The position numbers were made by a program, and so were the translations under genes. The notes beneath the pieces are model-generated. The model was not told the origin of the DNA. It searched no databases and saw only the letters and a list, made by a program, of their open reading frames with translations. Positions 42,803 to 54,479 of a DNA stretch of 64,000 bases are shown piece after piece (the stretch's first letter is position 1; every line of letters starts with the position of its first letter). Source of the stretch: Ilyonectria destructans (Eukaryota; Ascomycota; Sordariomycetes; Hypocreales; Nectriaceae). Where the stretch lies: NCBI GenBank assembly GCA_020740775.1, contig JAHEWK010000038.1:124001-188000 (forward strand), in the 5' to 3' direction.

Positions 42803-45800
42803 GATACGTCCGTATAGATCAAAATGACTGATGTCGCGCGGCACGAATGCATGAGTAGCTGGCGATGGGGCAGAAGGTCCCTCACTGAACCGGGCATCGA
42901 ACGACTCTTGTTTGCTACGAAAAATAGTGGTGAGCGAGGCTGTTCTATATATAGTCGACGATATCCGTTCGATACCGGAGTGTTCCGTGTTGAGATGGTG
43001 AGTGACGTAATTGCTCCCGAGTTACCTGATCTTGACGGCAGCTGTGTGTTGGGCGAAAAAGGGGTGATACTATGGTCCTCCTCAAAATCACGGCGGTGGT
43101 AATGGCTCTGTTGAAGGACGCGGAGGAGAGCGCAGCGTTGGAAGAGCCCGCTTTTGATAAAGTTGCGGTAACGAATTGTATGCAATGGACTGGTCGAGAT
43201 TGTGACAATGGACGCGTATAGGCAGGGTTGTAGGTAGTTAAGGGGATTATTACCGGATGGCTTGGATGCTGCAGGAGCCAATGTCGTATTAAGGAGCGTC
43301 ATCAATATCCAGAAGGGAAATCGTGCAACTAAAGAGAGTCCGACGCGGAAGTTTTGTGATCTACCGTCCGCCTGGAGTCATCGATGTCGAGAGAAGGCAG
43401 CAGCAGGATGGATAGTCCAGCGGCAAAGCCACATGAGGCGGTTGCTCACGTGGGAGCCTGCTCGTTGTCAGCTGGGGACGGACAAGAGGGTACTGATATA
43501 AGCGTGTGGGAGAGAGAGCAGGAAGATGGAACGATTGGGGCCGGCGTAGATGTGGTAGCAGCTGCCAGACCGGAACACGGTGCACGGGACAAGAGGTTGG
43601 GTGGTTCGTCAACATACGAGTCGAGGGCGAACGCAGCATCAATATTCCGGCCGATCCAGCCCAAGCAGTCTGCGGTTGGAGAGACCGCTTGGAGACAGCA
43701 TGCGGAAGCAATTGCAAGGTCGTTGCCCAAGAGACCTTTGCGAGGTGGTCGGCGGCCAAACAGAGCACGGAAGTCTCATGATACGGCCAACAGTGGAGGT
43801 TCCGCGCAGCATCAACCACCGAGTCAGCATCAAAGGCCCTTGTTGCTTAGAGAACATGGTGCACCGGACGCCCTGGAATCTGATCCTCTCCTCTTTCATC
43901 GACACTTTTTGCCCAAGGAGAGGCGGGATGGAGATGATGAGCGGCGCGGCACGGCGGCGGTTGGCGATCGCCCGCTTTTCCGCCGGAATCAGGCACCAGA
44001 GGTTCGGATTATCCAGCCCAAGCAATCCGCATCTGAAGACATTAGACGAAGCGAACTAGCAGCAGCAATTGGACGGGGTTTGCCCAAGAGATGTCGGCGA
44101 GGGGGTCGGCCGCCGAAAGTAAGACCGGACACTAGCGGTGCCTCCAACACAGGAGGTTCGGCGCAGCATCCAATGCAGCCTCAGGTGCGAGATGGGGGCG
44201 TAGGGGTGGATGTGGACGATGCCACCGTAGAGCCGGCACATGCTGTGCTGGGCAGAAAGACTCTGTCGCCACGTGGTGGTGCACCAGGGGCGGCGGTTGC
44301 TGAGCCCGTGCTGTTTCATCGGCAACGTTTTCCCAAGGAGAGTCGGCGAGGAGATGAAGACGAGAGCGTGGTGGGGGAGGGCCGACCGGGAAGAGAGTCG
44401 ACCACGCTAGGGCACCGGCATCAAGGCGTCGGTCAACACTTCATGCGGCCTATACAGCCGAAAGAGACGAAGAATGCAGCAGGAAGTGTGCCACTACGCC
44501 GGGCCGCCCCTGAAGAAGCAGACCAGTCACGGAGAGACAGGCCCACTGGTCTGACGCAGCCCTTGCGGCGGGGAAAGAGAAAACATCATTGTAGCCGAGA
44601 CGGGCCTCCGAGGAAACAAATCCGAGCTGGAACCCGAAGGCAGAGAAGACGGGAGTTGCAGGCCGAAGACCTTGCGAGCGTGTTGCGCTTCTTGGAGGAG
44701 GAATTTGCCGTGAAGAAAAGTCTGTCCGACGAGCAGACGTGGTGTACGCCAATACCACGTGAGAGAAAGGTGTCGACCGTGCGAGCCTTCTACAAGGAGT
44801 TCCACGACGTGGACACCTTGCCAATACGGACTTGCATGCTGTGCTACCGTAAGCGCACGAAAATGGAGCTGAGAGTTGTGACATGGGACCAATGGATGTC
44901 GAGCTGCGTCGAAAAGGACAACCGTTCGCCATTTTCATGTCGGAGCTGCTTTCCCGTGGGCGAGACCTTCTCGGCATGTGCGGAGTGCGCTCGTTGCTTG
45001 AGGCGGGGCGTTCTGTCGCCTGCGGCCCAGCTTCACAGACGTATTGGGTGCGAGCATATGTTTCCCGAAGAGCTGAAGGGCCTCACGCCGGTTGAGGAGA
45101 AGCTTATCGCGCTGAACTCATGTTACGGGTTTGTCACCAGGTATAGCATTGCGAGCAGCCAGAAGCAAAGTGTCAGGTATCCGAAGCACATCAAGGGCCA
45201 CATCACGGTGTTTCCGAACAACGTGCAGGAGCTGGCCACGAAAGTGCTCCCCCATCCGCTTTTGCAAGTCATGGACGAGATCCACGTCTCGTGGCAGGGC
45301 GCGGAGAAGCCGGGACCGAGCGATCTTTCAAGCCTCCTATCGGTGAGGCGGCGAGTCGTTGAGAGGGCCCTTGTCTGGTTGAAGAAGAACAATCCACACT
45401 ATGCTGAGATCGAGATCGACGCGGCCGAGATGGAGAGTTGGGGAGCCCCGCCGCATGGGGTGCCGTCGATAGTGTACGATCGCATGGAGCGGAACGAGCC
45501 GTCGGCGTGGGAAAAGACACGAACGGCGCAAGTCGTGCCGCCCACGGAGCGCGCCATGGATGACGAGGATTCGGTGGAGATCGAGGAAATCCTCGATCTG
45601 CTCAATCAGGGAGAAGGCGCGCCAACGACGAACGAGGGAAACGAGTCTCGCTGTGAAGCTGGAGCGGAGGCAGACCAGGTCACGAAATCGATCAATGAGG
45701 TCACCTCTTCTGGAATGTTTCCGCTGGACGGGCCGCCAGAAGTAGCGGACGGCGAGAAATTGCGGTTTGCTTGCGACGCTGTTGGTAAAGGTATTGGGAC

Positions 45801-48800
45801 CGCTGGGACCGGCCATATGGGCCCGAGAACATGGGTTGGATCCTCGGCTGAAAGGCGGCAGGGGACTGATGACGACTCTGAGCCGTATATTCATGTTTCT
45901 CGTGGGGACGAATTCGCCGACTCGTTTGATGCGTCGTTCTTCCCGAAGACCTTTCCCACGCTATTACCGTTTGGCATCGGGGGGCCACGGTTAGTCGAAG
46001 AAGCCGCCTCAGAGGCGGGAAGAGGTGCCAACATGAGCGGAGCAGATATGGCGGCGCGAGACCTCTTGTCGTCTCGGAACATGAGCCTTCGGACCTGGGC
46101 TGACATTGTGCTGCGGCGTCATGGCGGCCGATTTGCGACGCACCACATTTTCGCATTTCTCGTGTTCAACATGGGCGTGCGGTCGAGGAACCGGCGTGTC
46201 AGCATGCTGAGCGTGACGAGGAAGAATTTCCGCAAGGTGGAGCGCATCGTACGGTCGCTGACTGCAGACAGGTTAGCGGCAGCTAGGGCAGAGTTGGAGA
46301 GCTCAGGTAAGACTACCGATGATGGTGTGAAGGAGCTTCTCAGGAGCCTATCGCTGTATGGTTACCGCCAGCCTATGTCTAGAGAGTCCCGCCTCAGCAT
46401 GCGGCACAAGATCCAGGCGCTCATCGTTCGCTATGGCGTGCCTGCCATTTGGTTCACCATCAACCCAAACGACATTACGAACCCGGTGAAGCTCCGACTG
46501 GCAGCGCATCGCTCACGCGATCCTGAGGCAGCCGAGGCGTTCCTGCGAAGCCTTGACATGTCGTTTAAACGTATGCGGCTGTCCATCTCAGACCCTATGA
46601 GCTCTGCTATATTCTTCCACCGGGAGATGACGTTGTTCTTCGAGCATTACGTGAAAGTGGGAGAAGAGTCAGTTTTCGGGCGTATCAGCCAGTACTATGG
46701 CGCTGTGGAAACCAACGAACGAGGGGCGCTTCACGTCCACGGGCTGCTCTGGTTGCATGGAAACGCGCACTTGAGTTCTATGCTTGCCGACATCCACGAG
46801 GAGGATCAGGCGGTGTATCGTGAGCGCATCGTCCAATATGTCGATAGTGTTTTCTCCGAGGTAGGTAATGCTCAATGCGCGCTGTTGGCCATCCAGGACT
46901 TCGGATGGGCAAACGGGGCTGGGCTGACATGCTAGGCAGGATCTTGACCAGGAAGGGTCCTGCGTCGTGCAAGCGGAGCGGTCGGTAACGTCCGATATTT
47001 CCTCCCTGTTGGACAACACCGAGCAGTTCTCGGCAGCATTTGACGAGGAAGCCAACTTCTGTGCCGGCGCAACGCAGATTCATACCCACAGTCCGACCTG
47101 CGTGAAGTATTCCCTGGGCAAGAAGAGACGGAAGGGCGACCTCTGCCGGTTCAAGGCGCCATGGAGATTAGTCGACAAAACTGCATTCACGCCAGACGGC
47201 GTGCTGCAGATTCGCAGGACGCACAACATGGTTAATCGGTGGAACAAGGCCATCGCCGTGGGGCTTCGCCACAACCACGACATCTCCTTCATAGCGACGC
47301 AGCGGAAGACTATGGCCCTCGTCTATTATGTCACGAATTACGCGACCAAAGTAGAGGACCCGACGTGGAAGCGAGTCGCTGCGGCCGCAGAATTATTGCC
47401 TGTCGTCTCGGCAGGCGGATTGCGGACCGATGGGGCGGATGTTGGCGGCGACGCTGCCGTCGGCGACGATGGTATCAAAAACAGGACGCGACAGTTCCTG
47501 ATGAGAGCGGCGAATCGTATATTCACCGAGCGGCCGCTATCGCAAGTCGAGGTCGTCGCCCATCTTCTAGGATACCCGAGCGAGTTCACGAACAGCAGCG
47601 CTTGGGCGTACCTGAACGTATCCCTGCTCTACTGGCACGTCTTCCGACGGTGGCGACATCTCCGGCAGGAGAGCGGCATCGCCGTCGCGGACGGTTTCGT
47701 GGACGAGTCGATCGTCGTGGAAGAAGCAGGCCAGAGAATTAGCTTCGCTGAGGCATATCGTCATCGTGGAGATGTCCTGCGAGGTCTGTGCCTATATGAC
47801 TACGTTTCGCTTGTCTGGCTCAAACGCGTTAGCAAGGACGAAAGATCAGGTGCCTGGGGAGAGGTGCCGTTCGAGAGCGATTGGTCGCCGGGAAGACAAT
47901 GGGTGCAGGTGCTGAGACGGCCGGGAAAGCATGCCGTCGTCTGCCTTGACGGCTACCTGAGCAAAGATTTTGACCGAGACGACGAAGGGTCGTGCCATCG
48001 TAGGTATGTCCGGGGACGACTCGACCGAAAGGGGTTGAAGAGGCTAACTCTCATACTGAAGAGCAGCCGTGCAGCACCTTGCCCTGTTTGTGCCGTGGGA
48101 GTCCTTCTTGGGTGAAGAACGAGACGACATCAACGACATATGGGCGCGGGCACGAGAGGCGCTGCATCCTAGAATCTCATGCCTCGTCGATAACGTGCAA
48201 TTGCTTCGACGATCCGCCGAAGACGCAAAACGGGACGCTAAGCAATGGGCATCCTCATCCGGCGACGGGGACCTCACGGGCGCACATGTTGAGGAGGCGG
48301 GAGCAGGCCAGGCGGATGAAGAGGCCGCATCGGCGTACCAGTCCGATAACGTTGGAAACGCAACGCGGCTTATCGATGTCGTCAGAAGCGCGGTCGGTGC
48401 GAACCAGATCACGGGGGGATCGCGGGAGCTCACAGCAATGATGCAGCAGCTCTGCCGCTTCCAGCAATCAGCGCTATCCTCGACGGCCGAGCTCCAGGCC
48501 ACCATAACACCCGAACGGAGCGAAAGACGGATAGCCACGCCAGGGCGGGTGTTTTCCGGGGCGGCAGTACCGCCGCAGGATCAGGTCAAGGCCATAAAGT
48601 CACAGCAGATATGTGCCTCCAAAGAGAGGGTGAAAATGATCCAGGGCATACAAAATATGGCCGCGGCCCATGGAACTGATCGCAGTGCAGCGGCGCGGAG
48701 CGTGCTCACCGGTTTCGGGGATGGGGACATTCAAATGACGGCGGCAGACTTGGAAGAGACGGTAGACGACGCAGATCCGAGGGTAGAGGTCCGGTTCGGC

Positions 48801-50141
48801 CCGTCGACCTCTTTCCTCGAGGCTGGCAAGGCTTTGGTAGCACAATTGACATTGAACAAGAGACAGGCGATCGCTCTCCTGATAATATGTCGCCAGCTCG
48901 ACCTGATAAATCGTGGGGAGAACGGCGACATCGATCAGCTCTGCCAGTTCGTCGGCGGCGAAGGTGGGACTGGCAAGTCGCGAGTCATCGAGGCACTCGT
49001 GGAGTTTTTCACTAAGAAGGGCCTTTCGAATCGTCTGCTGATCACGGCGACGTCAGGGACGGCCGCAGCACGCCTCAATGGCATCACGATCCACTCTGCA
49101 TGCGGGTTCTCGAAGGACCATGGGACAGGCGCGGACACGACGAAGGACTTGGACGGCGTCCGGCTGCCGAAACAGGCGGAAAGGTTCGTCCACGGTCAGT
49201 CGCGAATGGACTGGCAGGACAAGGACCTGCTAGTCATTGATGAGGTGAGCATGCTCGGAGCGCGGACGCTGTACGCGGTGAACGAGCAGCTCTGCCGGCT
49301 TCGCGGATCGCAGCAAGATTTCGGCGGAATCCCCATTGTTCTCTTTTGCGGAGACTTCCGCCAGTTCCGCCCGGTCCAAGAGAGGTCGATCCTGCTCCCC
49401 AGCGTGGCCGTGTCGTGGGACGAAGACAACTCGTTCAGGGCCGAGCAACGGCACCAACATGACAAGGCGCACGCGCTGTGGAAGAAATTCACGACGGTCG
49501 TCATGCTGGACGAGCAAGTGCGCGCCGCTGGGGATCCGGTACTGCAGAGGCTGTTGAAGCGAATCCGATTGGGCGTGCAGGACCGGACGGATCTGGACCT
49601 CCTCAACTCAAGGTGCTACCGGGAGGAAAGGCGGATCCCGTGGGAGACGGGCATCACGGTGGTGACGCCGCTGAACCGGAATCGGTGGAACCTGAACATG
49701 GAGGCGACTTTGTCATTCCAGATTCAGCAGCGGTCGATGATGCGAGTCTTCATATCCGAGCACAAATGGAAGGAAGGTCTGCCGACGGAGGAAGAAACCA
49801 TCATGATGCTGAACCAGGGCGACGATAGCGCGATACCGGTGCCGGCCGTCTTCATGTTCGTGCCGGGAATGCCGGTCGTTGTGAACCACAATACCCATCA
49901 GGGGCTAAAACTGGTCAACGGCGCCACTTACACGGGGCTGGAGGTCATCCTCGACAAGGCGTACCCGGGCCATCGAATCTCGGCCGACATGACGGTCCAC
50001 TTCGGGCCGCCGGCGGGGATAATTCTGGAGTCGGAAACAACAAAAGACTTCCACTTCGTCGGGATGCCGCAGGGCACGATCCTGTTGGCGCCCATGAGCA
50101 TCAAGATACAATGCCAGCGGAAACGGCCGTGGCAACAGAAC

Positions 50142-53100
50142 CAGCGCTCATCATAAATCAACTCAATCAATCAATCACCCCAATCAAATCAATCAACCCA
50201 GCCGATTCCTCGCTTCAATCAAATCAATTCCAGCGATTTGCAAGTTGACATGATTTGATAAAGTTGATATGTGCTATACTACATCTGAACTGTCCAAAAA
50301 GATTAACATGGCGTGCCCTGCGCCGGCCCTACCCTGTACAAGATGGTCACAGATAGGTGATACTTCTTGCTCCCATATAAAGTCGTAGCCTGATTGGTAC
50401 CCACTATCGCTGGCTAACCCCACCAAATCCTGGACCAGCTGACACGCCCTGCATCCTACCGCGACGCGTCAACTTCGCCATCAACACCACATGACACCAG
50501 CGACAAGATGCCGGACTCGCCAGCGCTCTCTTCACCGGCGAGTCTTCTGCCGGAGATTTCAACGCCTTGCCCCACGCCACTCTTTCCTTCTGCGTTCTCG
50601 CGACTATCACAACCAAGGACTGTGGCCCAGCAGCTCGAGGAGGCTGCCGTCGGAGAGCTGCCTGCTAACCCGACTATTGAGGACCTACCGAAGGTCGTCT
50701 GGAAAAACCGTCGCTTCGTCCAAGAAGCTTCACTAGCTCGGAAGGGTGCAAAAGGCAGAAAAAGCTGGATCAAATCGCACGGCATGTTCTTCGTCGAATT
50801 GAATCACCGGGAGCAGCCAATCGGTCATGTGTGGTGCTGCAGTCGATGTGACACGAAGGGTCGACCGGAATTTTTCTCAGTACAAGCTACATCTTCTGCA
50901 GCAGATCATCTTCGGAAGTATGTATTCGTCCCCTACACTGACATACTGTATCCATCTACTGACTTGCGCAGAGCTCACCGGATCACCCCAGCGAGCCAGT
51001 CAAGCCCCAGCGACGATGGCGCGATCGATCTCCACTCTCAAGCAACCCCCAAACGACCGCGGCTTGACCAGAGCATGATACCAAGGGCAAAGGTCAAAGC
51101 TGTACAAGAACTAAGTGTTGGGTTTGTCATTGACAGTGACGTGCCATTTACAATATTTGAGCACAGGTTTCTGAAGGAGCTCTTTTATCGGTTCGACCAT
51201 GAATTAGCGCTTCAGATTCCTTGGAGTAGCAGTTCTATTACCAGAGAGCTACAGAGGATCTTTGACTCTAAGAGGGATATCATCAAAGCGGAGCTGGGCA
51301 GTGCCCTAACGAAAATTCACATCAGCTTTGATCTCTGGACATCACCGAACCGCCTTGCGATAATGGCTGTTTTTGCACACTTCATCGACAAACTCGGGCA
51401 CCAACAGTCCAGGTTGCTCGCTCTACGTCGTCAGTTAGGTACTCATAGTGGTGAGAACCTTGCTGATACACTGTTCGACGTCGTTCAACTGTGGGAGATT
51501 CGAGGACAGATTGGGACTGTCATTTCTGACAACCTGGCCACGAATGATACTTGTCTGCACTACTTCTACAGGCAGCTTGACCCTTCGATTAGGCCTGCTG
51601 ATATTAAGGCCCGTCGGATGCGTTGCTACGGCCATGTTCTTAACCTTGTTGCCCGTGCGTTTCTTTTCGGCAAAGACGCCGACTCTTTCGAGCTAGAGTC
51701 AGATATTAACGGCATGAGAGGTCTTCCGGAGCAAGATCTTCGCCATTGGCGTTCAAAGGGTCCAATTGGGAAGCTCCACAATATCGTCAAGTTCATCAGA
51801 TCGTCACCTCAGCGCAGCGAATATTTCAAGCGCATTGCTCACGAGCAGGAGTACGAAGGATACCGTCTTTGCGAGGAATCAACTGCCGAGCTTGAGGTCG
51901 TCTTGAACAATGACACGCGGTGGAATTCTACTTATATGATGATTGAGAGGGCTCTGCGGAAGCAGACTGACATCAGGGCCTTCATCTTTGCACTCGAAGG
52001 CGAGCAAGACGAAGCAAAACGCATCCCTGCTGATGACATCTTATCCAACGAGGATTGGCGCGTTCTGGGCGAGGTCAACGAGATTCTTACGCCTCTATAC
52101 CTTCAGACGATGCGAACCCAAGGCTGGGGTAAAGGCGACGGCCACGGGCGCCTCTGGGAAGTTTTGGTAGGGATGGAATACCTGCTCGAGCATTTTGAGG
52201 ACTGGAAGGGCTTCTACAATGAGGTTACAGCCGAGACAATAAGGGTGACGAATCTAGATGACCTTGAGCCGATTGGAATAGCGTCTACGCCTCTGACGGA
52301 GTCCAAAACCCGGCCGACCCGTGCCCGTCGTCGCCCTGCTCGCTTCGATGACGATGAGGTTTATGTATCTCAACAGCGAAGCCAAATGTCAAGATTCACG
52401 GTGTCTGCGTTGCCAGAGCGCTCTCAGACTGAATATGCGGCGCTTGATAAGTCACTGGCGTATGAGGTCTCCCAGAAGAGCTCATTACCAGCAGATCACC
52501 GAGCATATATCCGGGCATCTATCAACAACGGCTGGAAGAAGCTGGATGAGTATTACAGCAAGCTCGGAGAGTCTCCCTTGTTCGCGGCAGCAGTCATCCT
52601 TCATCCGAGATTCGGCATCAGCTGGTTGGAGGCTACTTGGGTCACTGAGGAGCAATTGGCCTGGGTTCGCGATGCGAAGGCAGGCATAAAGGACTACTTC
52701 GCGCGGTGGTATCATACAAGCCAGCAGAAGGACAAGGAACAGTCCAAGTCCGCTCCTTTATCAATGAAAATGGGTAAGGAGGATGACCAATACACCCAAT
52801 GGATCAACAGCAGAACGAGAAAGATATTTGCAACGGGCGGCACTGTCAGCGAGCTGGACAAGTACCTCCGTCTCGAGCCACAAGATACGCAGGAGCCGAT
52901 CCAATGGTGGAGAGACCACAAGCCTTCATTCCCGATATTAAGCAGCTTTGCCTTGGACGTCTTTGCCATTCCGGCGATGGCGACTGACTGCGAGAGACAG
53001 TTCAGCCTGGCCAAGCTGACGCTAACATCTCAAAGGCTCTCAATGGGCGCGGATACGCTGGAGCGAGTTCATTGCCTGAGGAACTGGGTCCGACACGGCG

Positions 53101-53266
53101 GGGTAAAGCTAGGCAGTTGGGTAGGTAATTGAGACTTGGGGTCGGCGAAATACCTTCACATACTAGGTATATAGGTCGCCCATACAGTTGATTGAGAGTG
53201 GCCAATCAAATCAAACAAATCAACTTTTACCCCAAAGTTGATTTGATTGATTTATGATGAGCGCTG
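50142..53266 (+). mobile_element. hAT element 3 (3,125 bp), inserted in Helitron A helicase
   Basis: Termini CAGCGCTCATCATAAATCAA and its inverted copy at the right end; perfect 8-bp target duplication AACAGAAC at 50134-50141 and 53267-53274. AATCAA/TTGATT motifs crowd both subterminal regions. The transposase is intact, so this is a recent, possibly autonomous insertion. Confidence 0.97.
50508..53132 (+). CDS. hAT transposase with BED finger, intact
   Basis: ATG 50508 (MPDSPALSSPASLL) opens 874 codons. The BED finger reads CCSRCDTKG...AADHLRK and is completed (AH) only if a 54-nt intron 50918-50971 (GTATGT...CGCAG) is removed; its length is a multiple of three, so the frame is open either way (856 residues spliced). 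Catalytic core: FDLWTSPNRLAIMAVF, TVISDNLATNDTCL, YGHVLNLVARAFLF, LNNDTRWNSTYMMIERAL. The C-terminal dimerisation region is FALDVFAIPAMATDCERQFS...LRNWVRHGG, with small departures from the usual PMSAE motif (AMATD). Complete in length and domain order. Confidence 0.94.
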   Translation: MPDSPALSSPASLLPEISTPCPTPLFPSAFSRLSQPRTVAQQLEEAAVGELPANPTIEDLPKVVWKNRRFVQEASLARKGAKGRKSWIKSHGMFFVELNHREQPIGHVWCCSRCDTKGRPEFFSVQATSSAADHLRKYVFVPYTDILYPSTDLRRAHRITPASQSSPSDDGAIDLHSQATPKRPRLDQSMIPRAKVKAVQELSVGFVIDSDVPFTIFEHRFLKELFYRFDHELALQIPWSSSSITRELQRIFDSKRDIIKAELGSALTKIHISFDLWTSPNRLAIMAVFAHFIDKLGHQQSRLLALRRQLGTHSGENLADTLFDVVQLWEIRGQIGTVISDNLATNDTCLHYFYRQLDPSIRPADIKARRMRCYGHVLNLVARAFLFGKDADSFELESDINGMRGLPEQDLRHWRSKGPIGKLHNIVKFIRSSPQRSEYFKRIAHEQEYEGYRLCEESTAELEVVLNNDTRWNSTYMMIERALRKQTDIRAFIFALEGEQDEAKRIPADDILSNEDWRVLGEVNEILTPLYLQTMRTQGWGKGDGHGRLWEVLVGMEYLLEHFEDWKGFYNEVTAETIRVTNLDDLEPIGIASTPLTESKTRPTRARRRPARFDDDEVYVSQQRSQMSRFTVSALPERSQTEYAALDKSLAYEVSQKSSLPADHRAYIRASINNGWKKLDEYYSKLGESPLFAAAVILHPRFGISWLEATWVTEEQLAWVRDAKAGIKDYFARWYHTSQQKDKEQSKSAPLSMKMGKEDDQYTQWINSRTRKIFATGGTVSELDKYLRLEPQDTQEPIQWWRDHKPSFPILSSFALDVFAIPAMATDCERQFSLAKLTLTSQRLSMGADTLERVHCLRNWVRHGGVKLGSWVGN

Positions 53267-53872
53267 AACAGAACGATGTCAGTCGGAAAGGTTTGCCCTG
53301 TGCGGCGACTTTCGCGTGTACAGACTACAAGGTGCAGAGCAGAACCTTCGAGCGCATAGCGCTGGAGTTGCGAGGGACGAGGACGACAAATGTCGATGGA
53401 CGCGTCGTCCCCTCGCAGTGCGACCCGTACAGCTTGTACGTGCAGCTGTCGCGTTGCCGGACGCTGGACGGCATCATGCTGGTGTCCAAGGTGCGGGAGA
53501 GAGACCTGGTGGGCAACAGGGTCCCCGAAGAAATGACTGCGGCGCAGGCGAGACTGGAGGAACTGAGTGACCGGACCGTTCAGGAGGCGTTGCGCTGGTT
53601 CGATGACGATTCTGAAGAGTTAAGGCGGGGTTCTTTTGGAGGAAAGCGCTCGCAGTGGGCGGCTGGGGAAGGCACAGACCATGCAAACAAAGAATCCAAT
53701 CACGGCGCAGGAAGGTTTTACCAAAAATAGGGCAATAATGACCAATCACGACAGACTTTCAAAGGTCAGGAGCAGCTAGGACGAAAGGGGGAATTTTTCG
53801 GGGGGCCAATGGGAAGCGGGAGTTTGAGGGGTGCGGGCGGGCGGGGCATAAAGTCCTTTCGTTCCTCAAGGC

Positions 53873-54009
53873 ACAGGGGAAGGCGCACGTCCGCCGGGGG
53901 ACGTTGGAAGTTGGAAGCTGGGCGTGATGGGCAAGTTGGCGGCTCCCTTGCGCTGAGTAGCCTTTCGGTACGAAGCTTGCAACAAGAGCCCGTATGGCTG
54001 TTTTACTAG
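53873..54009 (+). repeat. Helitron A 3' tail with terminal hairpin and CTAG
   Basis: Identical over 53873-54008 to 14697-14832. Stem AGCC/GGCT (53987-53990, 53996-53999) with a 5-nt loop lies 6 nt before CTAG (54006-54009), and T follows. This is the canonical 3' end that stops Helitron rolling-circle transfer (family knowledge). Confidence 0.85.
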
Positions 54010-54479
54010 TGGGTTGCTGCACGTGTTGAGAAGAGGGCGCAGTTTTAAGTGGTCGGCTCTGGGTGGGTGGATGAAGAGACTTGGCCAATAGGGCGCGTGT
54101 GTGTGTTACCTTTATTTTGCGTAGCCAATAAGACGTACGCAGCAGGCTTTGAGGAGCAGGCACCATTTTGAGTGGCACGATTTGAAGAGCTTAATGCGGA
54201 ACTAAGAGACCTAGCGAATAGGGTGAGGGTCAATAATTGAGACAGGGATCAGGGGACTGAGACTAGCAGAGACCAATCAGACGCCATACCAAAGAGGGAA
54301 AATTGTCAATTTGAGTATAAGAAACTGCCATGCGAAGATGTCCTGGTGTTGAGATCATTGGGCTTTATCACTCGCACTGGTGTTGAAACCACACTCTTAT
54401 TTCCCCCACATATCAATCTGTAAGTTTTCCAAACCCAATACAACAGCCCAAAATACCAACTATTATTATACTAGGCTAC
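54010..54479. other. Junction between Helitrons A and B
   Basis: No gene. The 5' end of Helitron B (expected TC) must lie here, but cannot be picked without other copies. The region holds CCAAT-like CCAATAGG/CCAATAAG motifs (about 54084-54132), possibly regulatory. Confidence 0.4.

Larger units (their letters stand above)
43384..53730 (+). pseudogene. Helitron A Rep-helicase, disrupted only by hAT 3
   Basis: Rolling-circle transposase of Helitrons. Exon 1 43384-46860, intron 46861-46939 (79 nt), exon 2 46940-48003, intron 48004-48061 (58 nt), exon 3 48062-50141, then 53275-53730 after the hAT; splicing with one target duplication gives 2,358 codons. N-terminus: repeated blocks with IQPKQSA, LPKR and RGGRPPK AT-hook-like motifs. 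Middle: Cys-rich DUF6570-like region (TCMLCYRKRTK...ECARCLRRG; HITVFPNNVQELATKVLPHP). Rep domain: HUH motif GALHVHGLLWL (about 46730) and paired catalytic tyrosines YYVTNYATK (about 47325). Helicase: Walker A GGEGGTGKSR (about 48956), Walker B LLVIDEVSML (about 49230), C-terminal PIF1 motifs (FACTDYKVQ; YVQLSRCRTLDG). Otherwise free of stops. Confidence 0.92.
41387..54009 (+). mobile_element. Helitron A (about 12.6 kb, containing hAT 3)
   Basis: Two divergent genes: an accessory protein (minus, 42802-41387) and a Rep-helicase (plus, 43384-53730). The 3' end is defined by a small hairpin (AGCC-cgtat-GGCT, 53987-53999), CTAG at 54006-54009 and a following T, as Helitron ends require. The last 136 bases recur at 14697-14832. 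The 5' end (expected TC after an A) could not be fixed; it lies between about 41200 and 41387. A hAT element sits in the helicase. Confidence 0.85.

Noticed and set aside
45337..46156. Minus-strand frames inside Helitron A exon 1
   Set aside because: High-GC shadow frames of the Rep-helicase; no independent features.
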